Source of the DNA: UBA817 sp049889215
Lineage (GTDB): Bacteria > Margulisbacteria > Marinamargulisbacteria > UBA817
Length of the DNA stretch: 64,000 bases
NCBI GenBank assembly: GCA_049889215.1
Contig: JBMHDV010000010.1
Coordinates: 10,703 to 74,702, forward strand
Direction of reading: 5' to 3'
Shown here: positions 53,422 to 63,974 of the stretch, piece after piece
How positions within the stretch are numbered: the first letter of the stretch is position 1
Layout of the letters: every line of letters begins with the position of its first letter
Program-made: the position numbers and the translations under genes
The notes under the pieces: model-generated
Database searches by the model: none
Seen by the model: only the letters and a program-made list of their open reading frames with translations
What the model was told of the DNA's origin: nothing

Positions 53422-55695
53422 ATGTCATCTATAGCGGTAGCATCAGTACCTAGTTCTACAACTGGTGGAGCAGCGTCGGCGTCACCAGTAAGATCTAATA
53501 TTGGCGGAGCAGCCGCAGAAGTTTCTAAAATGAATCATTCCCATCTACCTGATTGGGGATCTATAGACAATAAATATGTTTCTGATTTATTAAGCAAATA
53601 TCCAGAATGGACGTACTCACCATCAACTGATAATCAATTACTTATTCAATGCGATGAGGACCTAAAATTAGTACAAAGTGAATTTAATTTAATTAATACT
53701 AGAGCTAAAACGATTTTTGAATGTACAAGAATAAGTCCTTCTACTATAAAAGTGAAGCGTTCTTCTACAGGTTCTCTCTTTACTAAGGAATCTATATTAC
53801 CAGGAGCGGCGGTCTCACTACCAATACCTATCCCTGGCTCTATATACTCAAAATATACACTAGCGGCCCTGCCTAACTTTAAAAGTATGGTCTACATACC
53901 GGATTTAAAAAAATATAACGCGAGTAGCAGTGGGGGGGAATCAAAAGCATCTTATGACATCTCTTTATTTTGCTCAAAGCCCATATCAAAAAATCAAAAG
54001 AACACGAAATGTTCTGCAGAAGAAGATCTAATAAAACTAATGACAAAATGGAGATATAAATTTGATCCAAGTTTTTTTAAAAAAATTAAGCGCTTAATTG
54101 CGATCTTGGATGTAGACACCCTGAGTAAGATTGAAACAGAAGTCTCTGAGACTTTGTTAGAATTGGCAGTAAATTATGCTTTAGAATCAGAAAATTCAGA
54201 GATTCTTGAAGCTTTACTAAAAAAGGGCGTAGACCCAAATGTTAAATTTTTCTTTGGAAATTCGCCGTTAAGTCTTTCCCTTGGGAGAAAAAGGGAATCC
54301 ATAGTTCGCCTGTTACTGGAGCATAAAGCAAACCCAATGATTAAGAATGAAATCATTGATATTTTTAAAATGAATGATGATATAGTTGTTCAAGCACTTC
54401 AAAACATACCAGAGCCATTAATAGTAAACGAAGATACTAAAGATTTCAAAGCGTTCAAAGACGCAGTCAATAGAAAATTTCAAAAATCGAGACAAGAAAA
54501 TAATGCTAATTTAGCTATTTTGTTGCTAAAAAAGTTTGGGGGGTTAATTGAAAAAACTGCGCTGCATAGGCTGTTATATGAGTGGGCCAAAAAACCTTCT
54601 ATAGCTAAGGATATATCCCCAGAATATGTATTACAAGCACTTATAAAAGCTGGGGCGGATGTGAATGCTAAGATTTGTTCTAATGCTACTTCGCTTCATT
54701 GGGCAGCTGTAAAAGGCCACCTAGAAGTGGTAGAGGCATTACTTGCCAATGGAGCGTATGTGACTGCTAAAAATGATTATGGAATGAATACTCTGCATTT
54801 GGCTACTCGAAGAGGAAACTTGAAAATTGCAAAGACCTTGCTTGCTAATGGCGCTGATATTTTCAAGTTGTTGTCTGAATCAACAGCTAAAAATAATGAT
54901 GGAGAAACTGCGCTGCATACGGCTGCTAAATGGGGACTCCAAGAATTGATAAACGTGTTGATTGAGTCTGGGATGGATGTGACTGCTAAAAATAATGATG
55001 GAAAAACTGTGCTGCAAATTGCTGATGAAGTAGGATGCCTAGAAATGGCTAAACGATTGGCAATAATAGAGCTGCTAGAAAAGGGTGTTTCTTCTGAATA
55101 TGGTGAGTTGATTATTCCAGACGGCGTGACGTTATCAACACCTGATCAGAAAGGTTTATATAAACAGGCATTAAGCAACTATAATGAGACTGGTAGTGGG
55201 GGTGAATCAAAAGCATCTGATGGTTCCGAATCATTTAAAATTGAAATAGATAAGATGAGGCATGAGCGAAAACTCAGCAAGGCGGTATTGCAGATAGAGT
55301 CAGGAAACGAGGTATTAGGACTTAAGGCTTCCGATAAAGAAAACGTTCGTAAACGTTTAATTACGAGATTAATAAATAATAAACACATGAGACTTAAATT
55401 ATGGGAATACATTAGTATGAGTGATGATTTTTTTGAATCAAAGAATGACAATGATAAAGAGCTGGTTAAACAGCTAGCATTAGGTAAAACTATTGTTTTT
55501 GAATCTTCTAGCTTTAATACAGTCGACTATCTACTATTTAGACAATTATCGAAAGCCAATAGAGATCAACTTCAAAAACCAGAAATGGTATTGAAAAGCT
55601 TATCATTAAACTCATTGTTATTGGCTTATTCCTCATTAAGAGAAAGTGAAGCTCCTAAATCAAGTTGTGATGGTGAATCCAAGTCTGGTAGATAA
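53422..55695 (+). CDS. ankyrin-repeat protein
   Basis: 757 aa; AAGGAG site. The Ser/Ala/Gly-rich N-terminus has a repeated T-G-G-A-A-S/G-G-A pattern. Residues about 250-315 hold two weak ankyrin units, and about 385-550 hold four or five good ones (T-S-L-H-W-A-A-V-K-G-H-L-E-V-V-E-A-L-L). The tail, about 590-757, is shared with a decayed copy upstream (A-Y-S-S-L-R-E-S-E). The phrase S-G-G-E-S-K-A-S appears twice, at about 173 and about 593. Ankyrin proteins in intracellular bacteria often bind host proteins. No Sec signal. Confidence 0.82.
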   Translation: MSSIAVASVPSSTTGGAASASPVRSNIGGAAAEVSKMNHSHLPDWGSIDNKYVSDLLSKYPEWTYSPSTDNQLLIQCDEDLKLVQSEFNLINTRAKTIFECTRISPSTIKVKRSSTGSLFTKESILPGAAVSLPIPIPGSIYSKYTLAALPNFKSMVYIPDLKKYNASSSGGESKASYDISLFCSKPISKNQKNTKCSAEEDLIKLMTKWRYKFDPSFFKKIKRLIAILDVDTLSKIETEVSETLLELAVNYALESENSEILEALLKKGVDPNVKFFFGNSPLSLSLGRKRESIVRLLLEHKANPMIKNEIIDIFKMNDDIVVQALQNIPEPLIVNEDTKDFKAFKDAVNRKFQKSRQENNANLAILLLKKFGGLIEKTALHRLLYEWAKKPSIAKDISPEYVLQALIKAGADVNAKICSNATSLHWAAVKGHLEVVEALLANGAYVTAKNDYGMNTLHLATRRGNLKIAKTLLANGADIFKLLSESTAKNNDGETALHTAAKWGLQELINVLIESGMDVTAKNNDGKTVLQIADEVGCLEMAKRLAIIELLEKGVSSEYGELIIPDGVTLSTPDQKGLYKQALSNYNETGSGGESKASDGSESFKIEIDKMRHERKLSKAVLQIESGNEVLGLKASDKENVRKRLITRLINNKHMRLKLWEYISMSDDFFESKNDNDKELVKQLALGKTIVFESSSFNTVDYLLFRQLSKANRDQLQKPEMVLKSLSLNSLLLAYSSLRESEAPKSSCDGESKSGR

Positions 55696-55838
55696 ATTCC
55701 TCACTAGATACCGAGTTTGAATGGTATAGGCACGAGCGCTGTTTAGAGAAGTCGGATAATTAATCATACCATTAGCAACTTCTTTCTTTGCCTGTATTTA
55801 ACATAATATATATTATGCGACATTAAATTATTTCTAAT

Positions 55839-56129
55839 TTATAATATCTCAAACCCATAGTCTTGCTTCATTAAGTTATCAATATGTTTTTGGGACAATT
55901 CCTTAGTCCACATCGTTTTTGTGACTGTTCCCTGCTCATTGTATGTCAGAGTGAGTAATCCAGGGCAAGACTGCGGTGATTCTGGCAAATCAATCCGATT
56001 AAAGCAGGTGTGTATGTTGAATTTTATGTATGCAATTGCATCATGCAAGTAATGTGAGATATTAATGCTTACCTTTGAATTAAACACTTTATTTGAATGA
56101 TATTGCTGGAAATTACCCGTCTCTTTCAC
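55839..56129 (-). CDS. hypothetical small protein downstream of the 800-aa gene
   Basis: 96 aa from a GTG that overlaps the end of the 800-aa gene by 17 bases in another frame. It has mixed beta/alpha character with two Cys and no signal or membrane segment. Its position right behind an effector-like gene parallels the pairing of 61289-61699 with 60061-61311; small partners of this kind can be secretion chaperones, but no family match is seen. Confidence 0.45.
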   Translation of the reverse strand: MKETGNFQQYHSNKVFNSKVSINISHYLHDAIAYIKFNIHTCFNRIDLPESPQSCPGLLTLTYNEQGTVTKTMWTKELSQKHIDNLMKQDYGFEIL

Positions 56130-58515
56130 GTTCTATTGCGGTTGTTTCTAACTTTTTATGATTAAATACACCACCGTCCGAACGACCAATACGAATTTTA
56201 ACGGCTTTCATCACACGTTCATCTTCTAACATGGCGGTTGCTGTATCTTCACTTACACGTGCATATTTTACAAAGTGATCTTTAATTTTTGTTTTATTAT
56301 CTTGTGAGGCACTTTGATATTCGTCGTAAAACAGTTGTTGAATCGCTTCTTCGGAATATGCTCGCCGATATGGTTTCATTGCTAACGGTGGCAACATTTT
56401 TTTCGATCGGTAAATGCCTCCTAAGGTTACGCCTGCGGCAAGGGTTTTCACTCCATTCATTACCCCTTTTTTAAAGATCTGACCCTTTGATACTGGGTTG
56501 TTTATATCTTTACCATCGGTAACATATCTGCGATACATTATATTTTTTGCTATTGTTGTTAACTGCTCATCTGTTTTGTAGTCTAACAAATCAATTCGCG
56601 CTTTCTCGGCGTCAGTTCGCGTTTCAGCATCCTTTACTTTCAACCTATATAGTTCTTTTTTTAAACGGTTTACCTCTGCTTTTATATGCTGCTCATTTTT
56701 TGCTAACCGGTTTTTTACAGAACTTGGTATAAATAAAGTGTCAAACAAATCTCTTTGTGTACTTTTTCGATGTTCTGTTTTTTCTTGGCTTAAAGCATTA
56801 ATTGCATTTCTTATTTTCCAGTTGGAAAAGCCTTGACTCACTGTATGTTCTTGATCGTATATTCTTAAATCTTTTACTTTACTAGTTGCTTTATTACTGA
56901 AATAATCAACAAGTTTTCTAAGCCCTGCCGAGGCAGGTCCTAAAGTACTCAATGCTTGTTTGAGTGCCCCTTTCGTCATTTTTCCTGCAATTTTTGCAAC
57001 TTGTTTGGTCCTGTTTGCCTTAAGTTTGTCCTTTAATTCTTTCTTTACATTGTCATCAACGTTCAGAGTATTAATATTTTCAAGTGATTGATTCAGTGTT
57101 ACTATTTTCCCTATTTCTTTAAGTACTCCTACTAAAAGTCCACTATCTTGTATTACTTGTAATAATTCGACGTTAATACTCTTAAATACGTCTTCATCTT
57201 CTTCGGGAGTATACTCGTTGTCTTCATTTGTTTCAGGACTTTTTTCAATTTCTGTTGTGTCGCCAATTTCGTTTTCCGTATTTTTTTCAACACTGTTCTC
57301 TTCTGCATCTAATTCAGCTTGCTTTTCTAATTCAGCTTGCCTTTCTAATTCAGCTTGTTCTTCAAGTGCGGCTAGTTCCTCAGCTTCTGTAATCGCGTTA
57401 TCATAAGAGTCCTCTCTACTAGCTTTGATATTGTTAAAAAATGCTTCTCCATCTTCAGTTCTATGAAACAATACGCCAGGGCCACTATGTCCTTTACTAT
57501 TTGTTTGATAGGAGTGGGTGTCTGTAATCTCATAATTTTGATTGGGCAATTTATCTATTTCTTCAAATCTTTCATGTCCACCCCATTCTCTTTTCCCATA
57601 AGTCACTGATCGGTCTAACTGATTTGTTTTTCTATTATAAGTATACGTTTCTGTTATTTGATATTTGTTACCATCTCCACCTTCTACAGTTGTGGTTATA
57701 TATGTTTTTTCAGCTAAATTATGCCATTTTCCATTTACTTCACTTTTTATTTGATACGTATTTTCTTGTGGAAATCCTTCGTTTTCTTTATCGTATGCAT
57801 AACGTAACCCTAAATGCTCGTAACTAGTATCATCTTCAATTGTAACTGGACCCCAATAGGATGTCGTGTCACCTGTTGTGCAATCAATTACACGTTGTCC
57901 CCAAACAATTTTTTCACCATTTTTTTCCATGGTAGTAATTTCTCGATCTGTTTTAAAATCATCACCATAAAAATCCTGTACTTGGGTTATTGTTTCTCTC
58001 CCACCCGTATTTTCTTCGATGCGTTTATAATATAGTGGGACACGACCTTGTTGCCTTGCTTCGTTATAAGTGTTTAATTTATCTTGTGAGTTTTGATTAA
58101 AGGCCTGGAATTTTTCTTCAGCCGTTAACGTAGTTGTTGTTGAGTCAACCTCAATATTTGGTTGCCAGTCTTTGCCTAGATTTATTTGTAATTCATCGCC
58201 ATTTTCATTTTTTACGTAAATTGGTTGTTCTTCTGTCGGTATATTGGCTTTATTTTCTGAGCTTTGATTTGTGGAATGGGGTGATGTATGTTCTTCTTCT
58301 TGGATTTTATTATAGAGTGCTGCTGCGGCTTCTCCGGTTTGGTGTCCCAAAACCGCAGAGTCTGGGCTAATCCCACTTGTTGTTATTCCAGCTTCTCCAA
58401 TTCTTTTTAGAATTTCACTTTCGTTGTGTTTAGCTACTGGTTTACCGATTTCTTGATCATTCCTATTATTTTTGTTTGGTTTGCTTGGTCCACTTGAAGG
58501 AACAATTCTACTCAT
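56113..58515 (-). CDS. large effector-like protein
   Basis: 800 aa; TTAGGAG site. Residues 1-125 are polar and probably disordered. About 130-370 is beta-rich with repeated Y-x-I-T/K-x-x-x-x-Y strands. About 385-440 is a Glu/Ala helix with repeated Q-A-E-L-E-K/R. The rest is helical and basic (about 490-790), ending with S-E-D-T-A-T-A-M-L-E-D-E and K-I-R-I-G-R-S-D-G-G-V-F. That ending recurs in the two small frames at 58641-59023. It carries the shared upstream element. No export signal or enzyme motif. Function unknown. Confidence 0.65.
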   Translation of the reverse strand: MSRIVPSSGPSKPNKNNRNDQEIGKPVAKHNESEILKRIGEAGITTSGISPDSAVLGHQTGEAAAALYNKIQEEEHTSPHSTNQSSENKANIPTEEQPIYVKNENGDELQINLGKDWQPNIEVDSTTTTLTAEEKFQAFNQNSQDKLNTYNEARQQGRVPLYYKRIEENTGGRETITQVQDFYGDDFKTDREITTMEKNGEKIVWGQRVIDCTTGDTTSYWGPVTIEDDTSYEHLGLRYAYDKENEGFPQENTYQIKSEVNGKWHNLAEKTYITTTVEGGDGNKYQITETYTYNRKTNQLDRSVTYGKREWGGHERFEEIDKLPNQNYEITDTHSYQTNSKGHSGPGVLFHRTEDGEAFFNNIKASREDSYDNAITEAEELAALEEQAELERQAELEKQAELDAEENSVEKNTENEIGDTTEIEKSPETNEDNEYTPEEDEDVFKSINVELLQVIQDSGLLVGVLKEIGKIVTLNQSLENINTLNVDDNVKKELKDKLKANRTKQVAKIAGKMTKGALKQALSTLGPASAGLRKLVDYFSNKATSKVKDLRIYDQEHTVSQGFSNWKIRNAINALSQEKTEHRKSTQRDLFDTLFIPSSVKNRLAKNEQHIKAEVNRLKKELYRLKVKDAETRTDAEKARIDLLDYKTDEQLTTIAKNIMYRRYVTDGKDINNPVSKGQIFKKGVMNGVKTLAAGVTLGGIYRSKKMLPPLAMKPYRRAYSEEAIQQLFYDEYQSASQDNKTKIKDHFVKYARVSEDTATAMLEDERVMKAVKIRIGRSDGGVFNHKKLETTAIERERDG

Positions 58516-58563
58516 ATTCTTCTCCTAATCTTAAATTCCCCCCCAAAATGGGGCAACTCTATC

Positions 58564-58592
58564 TACTTCCCATATTTCATTAAATTTAAACA
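58564..58592 (-). promoter_or_regulatory. shared effector-type upstream element (copy 3)
   Basis: On the minus strand: TGTTTA, 14 bases, TGGGAAGTA, ending 49 bases before the 800-aa gene. The neighbouring copy at 59072-59100 sits at the same distance from its gene. Confidence 0.65.
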
Positions 58593-58640
58593 TTTATTGT
58601 CATTTTTAATGTCAATCTGCATGATTAAGTTATTATTTGT

Positions 58641-58805
58641 TTATGGACGTTTAGGATAGCTTAGGTGCAGTGCTGCTGTATCTAATTTTTTAGGATCAAA
58701 CACCCCCCCATCGTTACGACCAGGTCGAATTTTTATAGCGTACATAAGTTTTTCATCTTCCAACATTGCTGTTGCTGTCTTTTCTGATAAATTTCCGTAT
58801 GTCAT
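58641..58805 (-). CDS. short paralogue of the 800-aa protein's C-terminus
   Basis: 54 codons from ATG 58805 (in an ATGA overlap with the upstream frame), reading L-S-E-K-T-A-T-A-M-L-E-D-E-K and K-I-R-P-G-R-N-D-G-G-V-F. This matches the last residues of the 800-aa protein. It could be a small coupled gene, but the two adjacent frames together look like a truncated copy split by a frameshift. Confidence 0.45.
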   Translation of the reverse strand: MTYGNLSEKTATAMLEDEKLMYAIKIRPGRNDGGVFDPKKLDTAALHLSYPKRP

Positions 58806-59023
58806 GACCCTACACGACTTCCCATTTGAGTGATTTGAGTCTCCTCCTCGTACGTCCTTTCTTTAGGATCTATCAACTTTTGGTCTTGTAATTTACGGTG
58901 TAGTATTTGAGTGATTTTATTTTGCTCTTGATTAGAGAGGTTTTTGGGGTTACGCAGTCCCTTTGGACGTTTTGTTGCTTTACTTATTGGGTTGTTATCC
59001 TTTGCTCCACTAATTTGACTCAC
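58802..59023 (-). CDS. truncated paralogue of the 800-aa protein (upstream part)
   Basis: 73 aa from GTG 59023 with GGAGGGG six bases upstream. It has D-N-N-P-I-S-K-A-T-K and R-T-Y-E-E-E-T-Q-I-T-Q, aligning with N-N-P-V-S-K-G and R-A-Y-S-E-E-A-I-Q-Q in the 800-aa protein. It retains its own promoter-type element and ribosome site, so it may still be expressed, although the original protein has been mostly lost. Confidence 0.45.
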   Translation of the reverse strand: MSQISGAKDNNPISKATKRPKGLRNPKNLSNQEQNKITQILHRKLQDQKLIDPKERTYEEETQITQMGSRVGS

Positions 59024-59071
59024 TCATTTCCCCTCCAGTTTAAATCTCTTCTAAAATGAAGCTTCTTTAAT

Positions 59072-59100
59072 TACTTCCCATAATTCACTGAAATTAAACA
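59072..59100 (-). promoter_or_regulatory. shared effector-type upstream element (copy 4)
   Basis: Minus-strand TGTTTA, 14 bases, TGGGAAGTA. It differs at only a few positions from the copy at 58564-58592 and ends 49 bases before GTG 59023. Confidence 0.65.
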
Positions 59101-59228
59101 CAAAAATTACACTGTGTTTGTTTAATGGATTGATTTTGATGAAATCGTTATTGAATAATGGTCGATAATGATTGGTTTAGATGCAAAATTAATGATTTTA
59201 AGCTATTATTTCTAACTGGAGGTTTTTT

Positions 59229-60041
59229 ATGACTTATATTACAGAAGATGCACGCAAGCAGTTTGTGACTGATTATGCAGATTCCTTTAAAAATGCGGAC
59301 CCATTCCCTTATGTGGTGATTGATAACTTTATGAACCCAGCGGCCTTAAAAAGCATTGTTGATGTGTTCCCAACACCAAAGGACCTTGAATTTTATAAAT
59401 ATGAAAACCCATTAGAAAAAAAGCTAGCCATGGATCAGCTGGCCAAGCTGCCGGTTCCAATTCAACAAATTTTGCAATATCTAAACTCGCCTGACATGCT
59501 CATGTTTTTCGAACAATTAACAGGTATTGAGGGGTTAATCCCTGATCCTTACTATCGTGGTGGTGGTATTCATCAAATCGAAACTGGTGGTAAATTGGAT
59601 GTGCATATTGATTTCAATGTTCACCCAAAGTTGAAGCTTGAACGTCGATTAAATGCGATTATTTATTTAAATGAAGATTGGGATGAGTCTTATGGTGGTC
59701 ACTTGGATATTTGGCGTGGTCAAAAAGATGGCGATGCTCATATTTTAACCGAACGAGTTGATCAAGTATTGCCTGTATTTAACCGAATGGTGGTGTTTGC
59801 AACGTCCGAAAAGTCCTATCACGGTCACCCAGATCCTGTTACCTGCCCACCCGATCGTACACGTAAGTCGATTGCATTGTACTACTACACCAAAGATCGT
59901 CCTGAAAATGAGGCTGTGGATGCCCATTCAACCACCTTTATTAAACGCCCAGAAGACCCTGACAATAAAGATTTAGACGAAATGCGTGAAGCACGCAACC
60001 AAGGCCGTTTTAAATCCAATGTTTCAACCACATTAAAATAA
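59229..60041 (+). CDS. 2-oxoglutarate/Fe(II) oxygenase (prolyl-hydroxylase-like)
   Basis: 270 aa; CTGGAGG site. It has the jelly-roll iron ligands H-x-D (V-H-I-D-F-N, near residue 128) and the distal H in Y-H-G-H-P, followed by R-K-S for 2-oxoglutarate, with G-G-H-L-D-I-W and L-N-E-D-W between. These match 2OG-Fe(II) oxygenases that hydroxylate proteins or small molecules. It is preceded and followed by minus-strand effector-like genes. The substrate is unknown, and sugar-nucleotide or protein targets are equally possible. Confidence 0.85.
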   Translation: MTYITEDARKQFVTDYADSFKNADPFPYVVIDNFMNPAALKSIVDVFPTPKDLEFYKYENPLEKKLAMDQLAKLPVPIQQILQYLNSPDMLMFFEQLTGIEGLIPDPYYRGGGIHQIETGGKLDVHIDFNVHPKLKLERRLNAIIYLNEDWDESYGGHLDIWRGQKDGDAHILTERVDQVLPVFNRMVVFATSEKSYHGHPDPVTCPPDRTRKSIALYYYTKDRPENEAVDAHSTTFIKRPEDPDNKDLDEMREARNQGRFKSNVSTTLK

Positions 60042-60060
60042 TGGTTTTTTAAGGGGGGGA

Positions 60061-61288
<1,228 letters not shown>

Positions 61289-61311
<23 letters not shown>

Positions 61312-61699
61312 GTACTTCGTATATGTCAGCCAATTGCTGTTGTTGATCTTTTATGGCGGCATTAACTAAATTCCAAAACTTTTTTTTGTTTGGCTCAACA
61401 ATATTGTTTTGCCGCACTTCGTCATATGTTACATAATACACATAATGCAGTCTCTGATGGCTCACTTGCGCCATGTACGTGATTTTGCTGCGTTCAAAAT
61501 GGACGGTGTAATAATTTATTGGGTCCTTTTCTTTATTGGTAATAATGTACTTGCTAATGCCATCCACAAACATGCGCAGCAACGCTTGTTTTCCTTTAAA
61601 TTGATGTTCATCATTAATGGCATGCGCAATAAAGTTTTGACTCGATTTAAGTAACACCCCGCGTTGTAGTGCAACTATGTCAATATTGATTGGTTCCAT
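61289..61699 (-). CDS. hypothetical protein, possible partner of the 416-aa protein
   Basis: 136 aa, globular and mixed alpha/beta (I-D-I-V-A-L-Q-R-G-V; Y-Y-T-V-H-F-E-R-S-K-I-T-Y; Y-V-Y-Y-V-T-Y-D-E-V), unlike its low-complexity neighbours. It overlaps the upstream gene by one base and the downstream gene by 23, so the three are translated together. Size and position suit a dedicated chaperone, but this is only inferred from context. Confidence 0.55.
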
Positions 61700-62370
61700 T
61701 ATCCCTCTTTGTTGTCAATCATATCTTTTAATTCCTGTTCTAGATTATCAATATTTATAAATAAGTGATTAATTATGGCAAATTCGTCGTCATCACCTTG
61801 GTTGAATGAAAGCAGCTTGTTATCATCGCAGACTATTCTAATATCTTTAATAGTTTCTTTACTTGACTCTTGCAGCGTTTCTCCAGTACCATCCCATTTT
61901 AGGCTTTCAAGCTTGTCGAATTTTCCTTTTATTATTGATCTCATAAGGTTTTTGTTACGAATTTCGCGTTCAGGGTTCCCTAAACTTTTTCCATTTTTCT
62001 CTTTATAAATTTTAGTATCATCTCCAACGGTTGATAGATATTTTACCTGTGAATTACTTTTCAACTGTTGAATTTTTTCATGTAACTCATTTGCGGTATT
62101 TTCGAGTCTACATTCATTCTCTGTCATGTTAATTTCACCAATATCAAGCCCGATATTGGTGGGATCGTCATCATGTCTGACATTTAATGGGTTAGCAATA
62201 GGATTAAGCCCATTCAATATGTTTTTTTTATCATTTCTATTAACAGGAGTGCCACAATTATTTAACGGACTGGACAAACCCTGTGTCTTATTAGGTTTAT
62301 TGTTGTCTACTTTATACTTGTTTGCTGAAGAATTGGTTGAAAGTTTTGAAAGAAATCCTCTTACACTCAT
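61699..62370 (-). CDS. effector-like protein (paralogue of the 198-aa protein)
   Basis: 223 aa. Polar Ser/Asn-rich first 60 residues (M-S-V-R-G-F-L-S-K-L-S), then acidic helical regions. The tail G-K-F-D-K-L ... D-D-E-F-A-I-I-N-H-L-F ... L-E-Q-E-L-K resembles the next gene upstream. The shared promoter-type element ends only about 5 bases before the ATG, and no ribosome site is present, suggesting a leaderless message. Function unknown. Confidence 0.6.
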   Translation of the reverse strand: MSVRGFLSKLSTNSSANKYKVDNNKPNKTQGLSSPLNNCGTPVNRNDKKNILNGLNPIANPLNVRHDDDPTNIGLDIGEINMTENECRLENTANELHEKIQQLKSNSQVKYLSTVGDDTKIYKEKNGKSLGNPEREIRNKNLMRSIIKGKFDKLESLKWDGTGETLQESSKETIKDIRIVCDDNKLLSFNQGDDDEFAIINHLFINIDNLEQELKDMIDNKEG

Positions 62371-62375
62371 GCTTA

Positions 62376-62405
62376 TATATGCCCAATATTAGGTAAAACT
62401 AAACA
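62376..62405 (-). promoter_or_regulatory. shared effector-type upstream element (copy 5)
   Basis: Minus-strand TGTTTA, 14 bases, TGGGCATATATA. It lies almost against the ATG at 62370, so if it is a promoter the transcript starts at or near the start codon. Confidence 0.62.
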
Positions 62406-62409
62406 TGGG

Positions 62410-63006
62410 TTATTTATAATAATTCTTATAAGTTCCGTCGTTAAGTTTCGTCACGATTTGTTCCAAATCGTGTCTCAATTGTCCCAAAACAAAATTGGCA
62501 TCATTATTTCCATCAATACCAGCAATTTCCTCATCACTCGTTAAAAAATCGTGTGAGCCTGTTAAGCCAGCCTGTTCGTTTACATTATTAATTATTCTTT
62601 GTTTCTCTGCAGGGCTTTTTTCAGTATAATTTAGTAACTCGTCAAATTGTCCATCCCAAATGCGATCGATATAATTTTTTTCTATCTGTAATTTTTCTTT
62701 TCCCCTATTATCTGTAATACTCTTTGGGAATTTATTGCTTCCAATTTTTCTTTTAAAATTGATTAATTGAGAATTTTTTAAAAAAGTTAAACTCCCCCCC
62801 TTCTTACTGGGTTTAAGTGCTTTTAAAAAATCGTTAACCATAGTTAAGTTAGTATTTAAATCTGATTTGCTTTCATTTGCTTTAATTAAAGCAGAAATGT
62901 CTGTTGTATCTCGTTTATTTACGCTTTGACCTACACTACTTAAATTTTGTTGTGTACCCCCGCCTACTTTATTAACAGTAGGTTTTGTGATTTTTCCAAT
63001 TCCCAT
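62410..63006 (-). CDS. effector-like protein
   Basis: 198 aa. The N-terminus is basic and Gly/Asn/Thr-rich (M-G-I-G-K-I-T-K-P-T-V-N-K-V-G-G-G). The middle is helical, with I-W-D-G-Q-F-D-E-L, and the acidic C-terminus (D-D/N-A-N-F-V-L-G-Q-L-R-H-D-L-E-Q-I) matches the pattern of the following 223-aa gene. No ribosome site; the shared element abuts the start. Unknown role. Confidence 0.6.
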   Translation of the reverse strand: MGIGKITKPTVNKVGGGTQQNLSSVGQSVNKRDTTDISALIKANESKSDLNTNLTMVNDFLKALKPSKKGGSLTFLKNSQLINFKRKIGSNKFPKSITDNRGKEKLQIEKNYIDRIWDGQFDELLNYTEKSPAEKQRIINNVNEQAGLTGSHDFLTSDEEIAGIDGNNDANFVLGQLRHDLEQIVTKLNDGTYKNYYK

Positions 63007-63012
63007 AGATTC

Positions 63013-63042
63013 TATATTCCCAATATTAGGAAGAAGTAAACA
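63013..63042 (-). promoter_or_regulatory. shared effector-type upstream element (copy 6)
   Basis: Minus-strand TGTTTA, 14 bases, TGGGAATATAGA, ending about six bases before ATG 63006. Its spacer half (CCTAATAT) is nearly identical to copy 5. Confidence 0.65.
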
Positions 63043-63077
63043 TGGTCATTGCCCCCATTCCCCCCCTAAATGCTAAT

Positions 63078-63407
63078 TTAACGGTTTTTTGTTGAACAGC
63101 AGGCCTTGCTTGCTTTTTTTTGGTACTTTTTTTGTTGATCTGCGGTAAGAATTGCAAGCACTTTTTTATCGAAGGCTTTTTTTAATTCAGTTACTTGATT
63201 ATCATAGTCTTTATGCAGTTGATCATATTTCGCCTGTTGTTTTTTTGATAGGTTTAAATCGTTAACATGGCTATGATCGCTTTTTGAATGCGCAGCGGCT
63301 TTAACTGTTTTTGCAGCACCCACGCCACATCCGCCACAGTGTGCAGTTGCTAACGATGGCATCGAAAGTAGTAATCCGGTGATTATAAATAAGCTTAGTT
63401 GTTTCAT
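63078..63407 (-). CDS. small periplasmic Spy/LTXXQ-like protein
   Basis: 109 aa from ATG 63407, which has AAAGGATAT upstream; the frame extends to 63470 but those residues are not signal-like. Residues 1-22 are a signal peptide (M-K-Q-L-S-L-F-I-I-T-G-L-L-L-S ... A-T-A). A C-G-G-C pair follows the cleavage site. The mature part is a long helix with L-N-L-S-K-K-Q-Q and L-T-A-D-Q-Q-K-K-Y, the LTxxQ pattern of Spy/CpxP proteins, ending with C-C. Likely an envelope-stress chaperone or a metal-binding protein. Confidence 0.7.
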   Translation of the reverse strand: MKQLSLFIITGLLLSMPSLATAHCGGCGVGAAKTVKAAAHSKSDHSHVNDLNLSKKQQAKYDQLHKDYDNQVTELKKAFDKKVLAILTADQQKKYQKKASKACCSTKNR

Positions 63408-63470
63408 TTTGATATCCTTTAACTTATGAGATACTTTAAATGTATCAAACTTAGTATCGAAATGGAACAA

Positions 63471-63854
63471 TTAAGCAGCCAGCATGGCTGTTAATGTTTG
63501 TGTGTATTGCTGCACACTTTTTGGTGGGTTTGTTAACATGCTGAGAGACTTTAAGGCCGTTTTTAGACTGCTCCGACAACAATGACGTTTTAATTCAACA
63601 ACCAGTGACTGCAAGCGTTGATTTAGTTGCGCAATTATCGAATCGTTTTGTGTTGTATGTTCATGTTGATTACAAATGGCATGAATATCGTCGAGTAATG
63701 AACTGACAATTTTATGGTTGGGGTTCACTTTTTGATCATTGGCCAGCTCTGCCATTAAGTTATCGAGGGTGTCTTCAAAATGATGGGTTCGTAAACTTTG
63801 GTCCATTGCATTTGCTGGGATGGTGTTGTTGTGTGTTTTTGCAGATATTTCCAT
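63471..63854 (-). CDS. hypothetical helical protein
   Basis: 127 aa; ACGGAG site before the ATG. Predicted to be wholly helical with several His, a C-C pair (H-C-C-R-S-S) and no signal peptide or membrane segment. It lies 63 bases upstream of the Spy-like gene in the same direction and could be co-transcribed with it. I do not recognise it. Confidence 0.55.
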   Translation of the reverse strand: MEISAKTHNNTIPANAMDQSLRTHHFEDTLDNLMAELANDQKVNPNHKIVSSLLDDIHAICNQHEHTTQNDSIIAQLNQRLQSLVVELKRHCCRSSLKTALKSLSMLTNPPKSVQQYTQTLTAMLAA

Positions 63855-63974
63855 TTTTACTCCGTTACCTGTATGACATCAAATGCCATACAGGCGCACT
63901 CTCAGTCTCCTATAATTAGTATCGTTCTAGTTTTTGAGTTTATTGTATGGATTAATTTTGCTATATTTTAAGTT

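Noticed and set aside
62386..62399. PmrA-type box (CTTAATATT direct repeat) in the spacer of the shared element
   Set aside because: CCTAATATT occurs in only two of the six copies and is not repeated, so the conserved feature is the outer boxes and gap.
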